A stretch of 33,350 bases of DNA from Verrucomicrobiota bacterium (lineage in GTDB: Bacteria > Verrucomicrobiota > Verrucomicrobiia > Limisphaerales > JACRJY01). Each line of letters starts with the position of its first letter. Position 1 is the first letter of the stretch. Made by a program: the position numbers and the translations under genes. Positions 9,189 to 15,760 of the stretch are shown piece by piece. The notes beneath the pieces were generated by a model. It had not been told where the DNA came from. It saw only the letters and a list, made by a program, of their open reading frames with translations, and ran no database searches. The stretch lies in NCBI GenBank assembly GCA_016235585.1, contig JACRJY010000151.1:1-33350 (forward strand), read 5' to 3'.

Positions 9189-10678
9189 GGCTCAACCTCC
9201 GAAGGGTAGTAGCGAAGGATGGATTCGGCAAAGCGCGCGAGGCCGGTGCCGTGGCCGCACAGGCTGGCGAGCTTGAGCGCGGTGACAAGTTCGCGGCATT
9301 CCTGCAAGTCAGCCTTCGTCGCGTCGCCGGCGCAGGCGTTGGCGAAAATCTCCTCCACGCGCCCGCTGCCGCTGCGGCACGGCGTGCACTTGCCGCACGA
9401 CTCGTAGGCGCCGAACGAAAAGACGTGCTCTATCAACTCCGGGATGGAAGTGTGCTCATCGAACGCCACCACGCCGCCGTGCCCGACGCCCGCGCCGATG
9501 GCGGCGAGTTCCTCGAAGCCGAGCGGCGTGTCAATGAGGTGCGGCGGGATGATGCCGATGATCGGGCCGCCGATGAGCACCGCCTTGAGCTTGCCGCCGC
9601 CGCGCAGGCCGCCACCGATTTCCTCGACGATGTGCCGCACCGTGACGCCGAACTCGACCTCGTAAAGGCCGGGGCGGTTGAAGAGCGAATTGAGCGAGAG
9701 CGCCTTCGTGCCGCGGCTCTTCGAGAAGCCGAGCTTGGCGTAAGTGTCGCCGCCGTGGGTGACGATCCACGGCACGTTGACGAGCGTCTCGACGTTGTTG
9801 AGCAGGGTCGGCCTGTCGAACAGCCCGCGCTCGGTCGGATACGGCGGACGCGCCATCACTTCGGGGCGCTTGCCCTCGATGGAGCGGAGCAACGAAGTCT
9901 CCTCGCCGCAAACATAGCTGCCGTGGCCGGTGTAAACTTCGAGTTCGAAGCTGAAATTCTGTCCGCCGACTTTCGACCCAAGCCAACCCGCGGCGCGCGC
10001 CTCGGTGATGGCTTCGCGTAGCACTTTGTTCGCGAGCGGATATTCGAGCCGCACGTAGATGTAACCCTTGCTCGCGCCGACCGCGTAACCCGCGAGGATC
10101 ATGCCCTCGATGAGCGCGTGCGGATCGTCCTCCATGAGGTAGCGATCAATGTAAGCGCCGGCGTCGCCTTCATCGGCATTCGCGACGACGTATTTCTCGC
10201 TGCCCGGCTGCGACGCGACCGCACGCCACTTGCGTCCTGCTGGGAAACCCGCGCCGCCGCGCCCGCGCAATTGCGACGCCTCGACTGCCGCGAGAACTTG
10301 ATCCGGCGTTCCCGCGAGCGCCTTCCGCAGCGCCGCGTAGCCGCCGAGTTTCTGATACGCCGCGAGCGTTCGCGCGCCGCCCGCTGCGATGCGGCCGAGC
10401 ACGATGCCGTGCGGCGCGAACACCTTCACCGGCGGACGCGGATTCGTCTGTCCCTTCGCCGACGCGGCGAAGCACTCGCCGAGGCAATACACGCGCGGGT
10501 TCTGCGCATTCGCCTCGGCCCAGAGCGTGGGATTGAGGTGCCGCGCCGCGAAACACGCCGTCCCCTGGCACGCCTTGCCGACGTGCTCACCGTGCGGCAG
10601 GTGGTAGAACGACTCGACATCCGGCGCGAGCACGTGCGACGAGCCGGCGGGATTCAGAAGAGAAGTGGTGCGGTTCAT
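9176..10678 (-). CDS. fdsB: NAD-dependent formate dehydrogenase beta (diaphorase) subunit, NuoF/FdsB-like
   Basis: This 500-residue flavoprotein passes electrons from the formate dehydrogenase to NAD+. The NADH/FMN fold is clear: RGRGGAGFPAGRKW, then a GEETSLLRSIEGKR segment. The C-terminal [4Fe-4S] site is ESCGKCTPCRSG with SLCGHGTG. The N-terminus carries a shortened NuoE-like [2Fe-2S] motif, CxxxxC followed 22 residues later by CxxxC; the spacing in NuoE is about 35. I chose the ATG at 10678. An in-frame ATG two codons upstream (10684) and a longer one at 10723 also exist. No separate gamma (NuoE-like) or delta subunit gene is adjacent, so this operon has two genes rather than the usual four or five. 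Confidence 0.9.
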   Translation of the reverse strand: MNRTTSLLNPAGSSHVLAPDVESFYHLPHGEHVGKACQGTACFAARHLNPTLWAEANAQNPRVYCLGECFAASAKGQTNPRPPVKVFAPHGIVLGRIAAGGARTLAAYQKLGGYAALRKALAGTPDQVLAAVEASQLRGRGGAGFPAGRKWRAVASQPGSEKYVVANADEGDAGAYIDRYLMEDDPHALIEGMILAGYAVGASKGYIYVRLEYPLANKVLREAITEARAAGWLGSKVGGQNFSFELEVYTGHGSYVCGEETSLLRSIEGKRPEVMARPPYPTERGLFDRPTLLNNVETLVNVPWIVTHGGDTYAKLGFSKSRGTKALSLNSLFNRPGLYEVEFGVTVRHIVEEIGGGLRGGGKLKAVLIGGPIIGIIPPHLIDTPLGFEELAAIGAGVGHGGVVAFDEHTSIPELIEHVFSFGAYESCGKCTPCRSGSGRVEEIFANACAGDATKADLQECRELVTALKLASLCGHGTGLARFAESILRYYPSEVEPCFK

Positions 10679-10765
10679 CGACATATACTCAGCGAATTGG
10701 CGCACGAGACGCAACAATTGCAACCGCGACGCCCTTGCTTGGACAGATGCAGCACATGGTGAGGG

Positions 10766-11134
10766 TCACTTGTTTGTCTTCCTGATCTCATCCTGCAACT
10801 CTAGCGGGATGACGTAAACATGATAAACAATCTCGACTGGCGGCTTGCTCGTCACAACTACCTGCTTCAGGTCTGTGAGCGCTGCATCTGAGAGCAACTC
10901 GCCAGACACCAGTAACGAACCTCCTGCCCCGGTGAATGGATGGAGCACGATGTTGGTGAATCGGGAATCCTGCTGAAGCGCCGGACGCAAAATCTGAATG
11001 TGCTGCCTTGCCGCTGCCATGTTCTCCATCTGGCGAGGGAATGGACCAAACCGCTGGATGAGGAGAACTGCCGCAATACCGAGCATCGTAACAATCGCGA
11101 TAATCTGAAGTCCTTTGGATGTGACTGTCTTCAT
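10766..11134 (-). CDS. Small membrane-anchored protein of unknown function
   Basis: I do not recognise this 122-residue protein. Residues about 8-26 form one hydrophobic helix after a short basic start (MKTVTSKGLQIIAIVTMLGI), consistent with a single inner-membrane anchor or uncleaved signal. The remaining 95 residues should lie outside the cytoplasm and contain two or three alternating hydrophobic strands (SLLVSGELLSD, VEIVYHVYVIPLEL). It is less GC-rich than its neighbours. It lies between the formate dehydrogenase operon and a dehydrogenase terminator, all on the minus strand, and no functional link is evident. The start is the only in-frame ATG that precedes the helix. Confidence 0.6.
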   Translation of the reverse strand: MKTVTSKGLQIIAIVTMLGIAAVLLIQRFGPFPRQMENMAAARQHIQILRPALQQDSRFTNIVLHPFTGAGGSLLVSGELLSDAALTDLKQVVVTSKPPVEIVYHVYVIPLELQDEIRKTNK

Positions 11135-11164
11135 GCGGGTGATGACGCCTGACAGATGTTCGTC

Positions 11165-11195
11165 AAAAAGGGGACGGGATTTTCGCCCCGTCCCC
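11165..11195 (-). terminator. Rho-independent terminator of the 11210-12118 gene
   Basis: Read on the minus strand, a perfect 9-bp stem (GGGGACGGG, plus-strand arms 11170-11178 and 11187-11195) with an 8-nt loop is followed by five T. It begins 15 nt after the stop codon at 11210, which is ideal placement for an intrinsic terminator. It also separates that gene from the small membrane protein downstream. Confidence 0.85.
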
Positions 11196-11209
11196 GTGCA
11201 GAGCGGTGA

Positions 11210-12118
11210 CTATTTCTTCAACCCCCGGCCGCCGCGGCCCTTGAAGGTGAGTTCCGCGATGCCCGACTTGTCCAGTTCGCCGAGGCCGAGCTTGGTCATT
11301 TTGGAATACTGCTTGAGCGTGGCCGAGGCCAGCGGCAGGTCCATCTTTTTCTCCTGCGCGAGTGAGAGAGCGATGCCGCTGTCCTTCGCGGCGTGCGAGG
11401 CGCTGAAGAAACACGAGTGGTCGCGGTTCATCATGTCCTCGCCGTCGGTGACGAGCACGCGCGAGTTCGCGCCGGTCTGCGAGAAGACTTCCATCACCGT
11501 TTTGAGGTCGAGGCCCAGCGCGCTCGCGAGGCCGAGGCCCTCGGCGAGGCCGGCGGTGTTGATGTTCATCACCATGTTGACGAGCGCCTTGAGCTGCGCG
11601 GCCTTGCCGGCGGTGCCGATGTAGCGGAGCAGTTTGCCCTCATCGGAGAGCTTGGTGAGGATGGGCTTGACGTGGTTGAAGGCCTGTTCGGAGCCGCCAC
11701 ACATGAGATAGAGCGTGCCCTGGCGCGCCTGATTGATGCTCGACGCCATGCAGGCCTCGATGGAATCGGCCTTGGCCTTGCGGCAGAGTTTTTCCACCTC
11801 GACGTGAACCTTCGGCGAAATGGTGGCGCAGTTGATGAAGACTTTGCCCGCCGCGCCTTGCAGCAGGTTGTCGCGCTTGTCGGAGAAAATCTTCCGCATC
11901 GCGTTGTCGTCGGTGACGACGGTGATGATGACATCGGCGAGCGCGGTGACGCGCGCGAGCTTCGGACAGGCTTCGCAGCCGATTTCCCGCGCGATCTCCA
12001 GCGCGGCCTCGGGGCGCACGTCATAGACGGCGGTGACGGCGTAGCCGACTTCCTTGAGGCGGCGGGCCATGTTCGCGCCCATCCGCCCGACTCCAACAAC
12101 GGCAATTTTTTCGGCCAT
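11210..12118 (-). CDS. NAD(P)-binding beta-hydroxyacid dehydrogenase family protein (3-hydroxyisobutyrate dehydrogenase-like)
   Basis: This 302-residue oxidoreductase starts with a Rossmann motif (VVGVGRMGANMARR, residues 8-20) typical of the 3-hydroxyisobutyrate, tartronate-semialdehyde and glyoxylate reductase family. It has the INCATISP loop at about 95-102 and a helical C-terminal dimerisation domain. The catalytic lysine and its Asn partner are probably K177 and N181 (KALVN), matching the K/N pair of the family. The usual substrate loop DAPVSGG is replaced by EACMASSIN at 121-129, so the substrate may differ from characterised members. It may be monocistronic, with a terminator right after the stop. 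Family is confident; substrate is unknown. Confidence 0.82.
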   Translation of the reverse strand: MAEKIAVVGVGRMGANMARRLKEVGYAVTAVYDVRPEAALEIAREIGCEACPKLARVTALADVIITVVTDDNAMRKIFSDKRDNLLQGAAGKVFINCATISPKVHVEVEKLCRKAKADSIEACMASSINQARQGTLYLMCGGSEQAFNHVKPILTKLSDEGKLLRYIGTAGKAAQLKALVNMVMNINTAGLAEGLGLASALGLDLKTVMEVFSQTGANSRVLVTDGEDMMNRDHSCFFSASHAAKDSGIALSLAQEKKMDLPLASATLKQYSKMTKLGLGELDKSGIAELTFKGRGGRGLKK

Positions 12119-12205
12119 AAAGTTTTTGATATGAGGTTATGTGTATTGCGAAAAGTGACTGTAAGGATTTGCCGCCGGGACGCTAGATTTTTTTGCGGTG
12201 CGCGG

Positions 12206-12239
12206 TTGCAAATGCGATCCGGTGAACTATCCTCCCGCC
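12206..12239 (+). promoter_or_regulatory. Candidate leaderless promoter (TTGCAA-16-TATCCT-6-ATG)
   Basis: TTGCAA lies at 12206-12211, followed by a 16-nt spacer and TATCCT at 12228-12233, ending 6 nt before the ATG at 12240. The predicted transcription start coincides with the start codon. The same -10-to-start spacing recurs at other genes in this window. Confidence 0.4.
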
Positions 12240-12524
12240 ATGAGCAAGAGAGCAAAGGCATCCCGGGGCAGGCCCTCCGTTGTGGTGGTCCCGCCCCCGC
12301 CGGCGGTCACGGCCTCGATGGCGGAGGGACTCAAGACAACCTTCCGCGGCGGCAAGAAGCCGCTGGATCGACGGGAAAACCCGCTGGCGCGCGATGCGCG
12401 CGGCACGGCCAGCCGCGCCGAAATCCGCCGCGAGACCCCGCGCGTGGCCGCTCCCCGGCAATCCAACCGCCCGGCCGAGCGCCGGGGCCAGCCGCGCTCG
12501 CGCGTCTCCAAGAAGCAGGGATAA
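12240..12524 (+). CDS. Small, very basic, probably disordered protein
   Basis: This 94-residue frame is rich in Arg, Lys and Pro (MSKRAKASRGRPSVVVVPPP at the start, ending RSRVSKKQG) and has no predicted hydrophobic core. The central part (MAEGLKTTFRGGKKPLDRRE) could form a short structured motif. The strongly basic composition suggests nucleic-acid or ribosome association, but I recognise no family. The ATG follows a promoter-like pair and is divergent from the dehydrogenase gene. No frame overlaps it that would explain it as a shadow. It may still be a spurious frame in GC-rich DNA. Confidence 0.45.
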   Translation: MSKRAKASRGRPSVVVVPPPPAVTASMAEGLKTTFRGGKKPLDRRENPLARDARGTASRAEIRRETPRVAAPRQSNRPAERRGQPRSRVSKKQG

Positions 12525-12609
12525 GGGTTGCCGTGCCAGGGAAAGTCACCGCCTGCGGACTCAAGTCCGCCGGAGACTGCCATGCGGCATCGGGTGGGCA
12601 GTTCTCCGG

Positions 12610-12636
12610 CATGATTGCCATGATTCTCCTGATTCT
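12610..12636. repeat. Three imperfect 9-nt words (CATGATTGC / CATGATTCT / CCTGATTCT)
   Basis: Three consecutive nonamers with one to two differences lie in the 191-bp gap before the Gfo/Idh gene. Period-9 words also form the arms of the inverted repeats at 26587 and 30501. On its own this array is weak. Confidence 0.4.
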
Positions 12637-12715
12637 CCGCACAATGAATTGACATTTTTTTCCGAAAGTTGTCCTTTCTTCCGCAAGCAACACATCCACC
12701 TCAACACCTACTCTC

Positions 12716-13741
12716 GTGAAAAAATACAACGTCGGCATGATCGGTTACGGCTGGGTCGCCAGCGCGCACATCCCCGCCATCAACGCCAGCTCGCAGGCTC
12801 AGGTCACGGCGGTCTATTCCGGCCGCCCGCAGGACGCCGCCGCGCTCACGGCCAAATACGGCTCGCGCATCACCACCTACACCGACCTCGACGCGATGCT
12901 CGCCGATCCGAACATCCACGCCGTCTCGGTCTGTTCCATGCCGAGCCTGCACACGCAGCACGTCATCGCCGCTGCGCGTGCGGGCAAGCACATCATCATC
13001 GAGAAGCCGCTGGCGATGTCGTGGAAGGACGTGCAGGCCATGCAGTCCGCCGTCAAGAAGGCTGGCGTGAAGACGTGCGTCTGCTTCGAGTGCCGCTGGT
13101 CGAGCCAGTTCCTCGCCACCAAGTCCGCGATTGACCGGGGGCTGCTCGGCAAGCTGCACTACGGCGAGGTGGACTACTATCACGGCATCGGCCCGTGGTA
13201 TGGGCAGTTTCGTTGGAACACCTTCAAGAAGGACGGCGGCAGTTCGCTCCTCACCGCCGGCTGCCACGCGCTCGACGCGCTCCTGCTCTGCATGGACAGC
13301 GAGGTGAAGGAAGTCACCAGCTACGACACGCGCTCGTCGAGCAAGATTTTCAAGCCCTACGAATACACCACCACCAGCGTGACCATCCTCAAGTTCGCCA
13401 ACGGCGCGGTGGGCAAGTGCGCCGCCGTGGTGGACTGCCTCCAGCCGTATTATTTCCACACGCACCTCGTCGGCAGCGAGGGCAGTCTGCTCGACAACAA
13501 GTTCCACTCGACGAAGCTCAACGGCCTGAACAAGCACAACTGGAGCAATCTCTCCATGAAGATGCTCGACTCTGGCGACGTGAGCGACCATCCCTACACG
13601 ACGCAGTTCCAGGCGTTCTTCGACGCGCTCGACGCCGGCAAGGAAATGCCGCTCACCAGCCTCGCCGACGCCGCCCGTTCGCACAAAGTCCTCTTCGCGG
13701 CGGACAAGTCGGCGGCCACGGGCAGGCCGGTGAAGCTGTAA
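12716..13741 (+). CDS. Gfo/Idh/MocA family sugar oxidoreductase
   Basis: This 341-residue NAD(P)-dependent enzyme has an N-terminal Rossmann fold starting with a dinucleotide motif (GMIGYGWVASAH, residues 7-18). The family signature EKP is at 96-98 (IIEKPLAMSW). A C-terminal alpha/beta domain would hold the substrate and catalytic residues. Members oxidise or rearrange sugars and inositols, or act in glycoside cleavage; the actual substrate is not readable here. I use the GTG start at 12716, which places the Rossmann motif at the usual distance. The last 32 bp, including the stop region, recur almost exactly at 14434-14465 beyond the toxin-antitoxin module. A PIG-L deacetylase downstream suggests a sugar-derivative role. 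Confidence 0.88.
   Translation: MKKYNVGMIGYGWVASAHIPAINASSQAQVTAVYSGRPQDAAALTAKYGSRITTYTDLDAMLADPNIHAVSVCSMPSLHTQHVIAAARAGKHIIIEKPLAMSWKDVQAMQSAVKKAGVKTCVCFECRWSSQFLATKSAIDRGLLGKLHYGEVDYYHGIGPWYGQFRWNTFKKDGGSSLLTAGCHALDALLLCMDSEVKEVTSYDTRSSSKIFKPYEYTTTSVTILKFANGAVGKCAAVVDCLQPYYFHTHLVGSEGSLLDNKFHSTKLNGLNKHNWSNLSMKMLDSGDVSDHPYTTQFQAFFDALDAGKEMPLTSLADAARSHKVLFAADKSAATGRPVKL
13709..13740 (+). repeat. Direct repeat copy A (3' end of the Gfo/Idh gene)
   Basis: This 32-bp segment covers the last codons of the oxidoreductase and matches 14434-14465 at 30 of 32 positions. The shared core is TCGGCGGCCACGGGCAGG, then CGGTGAAGCT and TA. The two copies bracket the second toxin-antitoxin module. Confidence 0.9.
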
Positions 13742-13782
13742 CTCGTCCGATTAAGCCGACAGTGGAATGAAAAGAATCGTTG

Positions 13783-14127
13783 ATGAACGGCCAAGAGCCA
13801 ATCCTCGCCGTTGCCTTCTTCCGAACCGAAACCGGGCGCGAACCGGTCCGCGATTGGCTTAAATCGCTGCCACGCGAAAACCGCCGGATCATCGGTGAAG
13901 ACCTCAAGACCGTGCAATTTGGCTGGCCGCTTGGAATGCCCTTGGTTCGCAAACTCGACAAAGGCTTGTGGGAAGTCCGCGTCCGTTTGCCGGACGGCAT
14001 CGGGCGAATTCTATTCACCACCGGCGAGGGTCAGATGATTCTTCTCCACAGCTTCATCAAGAAATCGCAGAAGACGCCGCCGGACGATTTGGAACTGGCC
14101 AAAAACCGGCTGCGTCGGCTACAGTAG
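13783..14127 (+). CDS. Type II toxin, RelE/HigB (phage Gp49-like) family
   Basis: This 114-residue protein has the Gp49/HigB-like layout: an opening strand with FFRTETGREPVRDWLKSLP, then the helix RRIIGEDLKTVQFGWPLG, the LWEVRVRLPDGIGRILF strand pair, and the closing LLHSFIKKSQKTPPDDLELA helix. Relatives are ribosome-dependent mRNA interferases. I start it at the ATG at 13783; a TTG one codon earlier is possible. The toxin precedes its antitoxin by 4 nt, the toxin-first order typical of higBA. The module sits between two copies of the oxidoreductase 3' end, which suggests that it arrived by insertion or duplication. Confidence 0.85.
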   Translation: MNGQEPILAVAFFRTETGREPVRDWLKSLPRENRRIIGEDLKTVQFGWPLGMPLVRKLDKGLWEVRVRLPDGIGRILFTTGEGQMILLHSFIKKSQKTPPDDLELAKNRLRRLQ

Positions 14128-14131
14128 CGCC
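14120..14131 (+). promoter_or_regulatory. Possible internal -10 for the antitoxin (TACAGT-6-ATG)
   Basis: TACAGT at 14120-14125 ends 6 nt before the antitoxin ATG at 14132 and lies inside the end of the toxin frame. A TGGCCA about 18 nt upstream is a weak -35. An extra promoter for the antitoxin would keep it in excess over the toxin, as seen in some higBA loci. Confidence 0.3.
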
Positions 14132-14413
14132 ATGAAACACGAACACATCGGCTCGAACTTCGACGACTTTCTCGCGCAGGAAGGTCTGCTCGCGGAATGC
14201 GAGGCGGGGGCGCTCAAACGCGTCGTCGCCTGGCAGATCGCGCAGGAGATGAGGCGCCGCCGGATTTCCCGCACCACGCTCGCCGGACGCATGAAAGCCC
14301 CGCGCACGGCCATTGACCGCCTCTTTGCCGACAACGACTCCTCCGTCTCCCTGCAACTGCTCGAACGCGCCGCGCTCGCCTTGGGTCGCAAACTCAAGGT
14401 CGAACTCGCCTGA
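14132..14413 (+). CDS. Antitoxin, XRE/HigA-like helix-turn-helix protein
   Basis: This 93-residue partner of the upstream HigB/RelE-like toxin contains a Cro/CI-type helix-turn-helix at about residues 34-80 (IAQEMRRRRISRTTLAGRMK, then PRTAIDRLFADND). The ending SLQLLERAALALGRKLKVEL is common to this antitoxin family. It should bind and silence the toxin and repress the operon. The ATG begins 4 nt after the toxin stop. The stop at 14413 is followed within 20 nt by the second copy of the oxidoreductase gene end. Confidence 0.82.
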   Translation: MKHEHIGSNFDDFLAQEGLLAECEAGALKRVVAWQIAQEMRRRRISRTTLAGRMKAPRTAIDRLFADNDSSVSLQLLERAALALGRKLKVELA

Positions 14414-14433
14414 GCGCCTGCGATTGAAGCCAA

Positions 14434-14465
14434 TCGGCGGCCACGGGCAGGGCGGTGAAGCTTTA
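14434..14465 (+). repeat. Direct repeat copy B (displaced oxidoreductase gene end)
   Basis: This 32-bp copy matches 13709-13740 with two mismatches. In frame it still encodes SAATGRAVKL followed by a TAG stop, against SAATGRPVKL plus TAA in the real gene. The mismatches are one missense and one silent change. It is either a target duplication made when the toxin-antitoxin DNA arrived or the last remnant of a deleted second oxidoreductase gene. Confidence 0.85.
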
Positions 14466-14548
14466 GCCACGGATGGAACACAGACGGCACGTCCGAAGCG
14501 CCGCGCCGCTGCAATCGAATGCACGAACTTGGTGTTCGTATATTCATA

Positions 14549-14873
14549 GTTAGGCGCACTCGCACTATGCGAACAGAATCTCCAGAGTGGTATTTAGCAC
14601 CGCACCTTTCAGAGGGAGACAGGCGAGTCTCCATTTTCGTGTCATGCGCGGGCTGTGGGCATTTGTTCGTCGCCGCCCCGAGTAATCATCCGACGCCGCG
14701 TTGGTATTACCCTCATCCGCGTGAGACGGAGGTAGCGCTGGACTCTCACCTGACGGACACTGACGCATGTCCGTTCTGCGAGCGTCTGATGGCCGAGTGC
14801 AGGCCATCTGCTTCGGAGGAGATTTTAGCTGCGGGATACACACGCACAGATTATGAGTGACCGTGCGCCTAAC
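14549..14873 (+). mobile_element. Integron gene-cassette-like unit (GTTAGGC ... gene ... GCCTAAC)
   Basis: The unit opens with GTTAGGC (14549-14555), which fits the attC R' core GTTRRRY. It closes with GCCTAAC (14867-14873), which fits the R'' core RYYYAAC. With flanking bases these form a perfect 12-bp inverted pair (14548-14559 and 14863-14874). One short gene fills it, starting 11 nt after the first core and ending 6 nt before the second, as in integron cassettes. No second complete attC and no integrase gene is visible, so it may be a stranded or decayed cassette, or a small element with terminal inverted repeats. Confidence 0.4.
14567..14860 (+). CDS. Hypothetical zinc-ribbon-like protein, cassette-borne
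   Basis: This 97-residue protein has two CxxC knuckles (C27-C30 in SCAGCGH and C68-C71 in ACPFCER) spaced like a zinc ribbon. An aromatic proline-rich middle (PTPRWYYPHPRE) lies between them. I recognise no family. Its base composition and codon choice are clearly more AT-rich than those of its neighbours, a sign of separate origin. The ATG at 14567 lies 11 nt after the left cassette core; a longer in-frame start at 14519 would read through that core and is less likely. Small orphan genes of this kind are typical integron cassette cargo. Confidence 0.55.
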   Translation: MRTESPEWYLAPHLSEGDRRVSIFVSCAGCGHLFVAAPSNHPTPRWYYPHPRETEVALDSHLTDTDACPFCERLMAECRPSASEEILAAGYTRTDYE

Positions 14874-14892
14874 TGTTCCAACCGTGGCTAAA

Positions 14893-15696
14893 ATGAAGAA
14901 CTCCGCCATCGCCATCTTCGCGCACCCGGATGACATCGAGTTCGTCGCCGCTGGCACGCTGCGGCTGCTCCAGCAGCGCGGCTGGGAGATTCATTACCTG
15001 AACGTCTCCACCGGCAACTGCGGCAGCCTCGAATTCAGCCCGGCCAAAACCCGCCGCGTGCGGTTGCAGGAGGGCCGGGACGCCGCGAAGATTCTCGGCG
15101 CGCACTTTCATCCGCCGCTGTGCGATGACCTGGAAATTCTCTACGAGGTGAAAACTTTGCGGCGGATTTCCGCCATCATCCGCGAGTCACGCGCCAGCAT
15201 CGTCCTCACCCACGCGCCGCACGACTACATGGAGGATCACATGAACACCTGCCGGCTCGCGGTGACGGCGGCGTTCACGCACGGTATGCCGAATTTCCGC
15301 TCCGTCCCGCCGCGTGCGACCTACGCCCACGACGTGACGGTGTATCACGCGATGCCGCACGGCCTGCGCGACGGCCTGCGGCGGCGCGTCGTGCCGGGAT
15401 TGTTTGTGAACACCGCCGCCGTCCATCCGACCAAGCTCGCCGCGCTCGCCGCGCACCGGAGCCAGCAGGGCTGGCTCGACGCCAGCCAGGGGATGAACTC
15501 GTATTTGCGCTCGATGGAGGAGATGTCCCGCGCCGTGGCGAAGCTCGCGAAGAACCGGGGGTTCCAGCTCGCCGAAGGCTGGCGGCGGCATCTGCACCTG
15601 GGCTTCTCGGCGAACGACATGGATCCGCTGCGCGACGCGCTGGGCAAGGATGCGCTGGTGAACCGGGCTTACGAGAAATCGCTCGACCGCGTTTGA
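14893..15696 (+). CDS. PIG-L (LmbE-like) family deacetylase
   Basis: This 267-residue protein carries the zinc-binding AHPDD motif at residues 10-14 and the second metal motif HAPHDYMEDHMN at about 107-118, where the family usually has PHxxDxHPDH. PIG-L enzymes remove N-acetyl groups from GlcNAc-containing substrates such as GlcNAc-inositol, bacillithiol or mycothiol precursors, or glycans. Which one applies here is unknown. The ATG at 14893 directly follows the right arm of an inverted repeat (GTGGCTAAA), and the AHPDD motif falls at the expected position. A Gfo/Idh oxidoreductase lies 1.1 kb upstream; the two families often cluster, which suggests shared sugar metabolism. Confidence 0.86.
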   Translation: MKNSAIAIFAHPDDIEFVAAGTLRLLQQRGWEIHYLNVSTGNCGSLEFSPAKTRRVRLQEGRDAAKILGAHFHPPLCDDLEILYEVKTLRRISAIIRESRASIVLTHAPHDYMEDHMNTCRLAVTAAFTHGMPNFRSVPPRATYAHDVTVYHAMPHGLRDGLRRRVVPGLFVNTAAVHPTKLAALAAHRSQQGWLDASQGMNSYLRSMEEMSRAVAKLAKNRGFQLAEGWRRHLHLGFSANDMDPLRDALGKDALVNRAYEKSLDRV

Positions 15697-15726
15697 TGTT
15701 CATCCCTGTCCTGCACGAATTTGCCT

Positions 15727-15760
15727 TTGAAGTCCGTGCGCCGAACTTTACACTTCGCGC
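15727..15760 (+). promoter_or_regulatory. Candidate ftsK promoter (TTGAAG-16-TACACT-6-ATG)
   Basis: TTGAAG at 15727-15732 and TACACT at 15749-15754 are separated by 16 nt. The -10-like element ends 6 nt before the ATG at 15761. This would give a leaderless transcript. Only the -10 position and spacing are persuasive. Confidence 0.4.

Larger units (their letters stand above)
14463..14891. repeat. Split inverted repeat (AGCCAC...GTGGCT family) around a cassette
   Basis: The left arm at 14463-14483 (TTAGCCACGGATGGAACACAG) and the right arm at 14873-14891 (CTGTTCCAACCGTGGCTAA) are inverted copies with one mismatch and a 2-nt gap. A compact version of the same family is at 31916-31994. Here about 390 bp, including a small gene, lies between the arms. 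Confidence 0.6.

Noticed and set aside
12585..12615. A possible hairpin (GGAGACTGCC with GGGCAGTTCTCC)
   Set aside because: The arms pair only with a bulge, no T run follows and it is not linked to a gene end.
12541..12660. A TTGACA at 12649 as the -35 of the Gfo/Idh gene
   Set aside because: No acceptable -10 follows at 16-18 nt, so I do not list it as a promoter.
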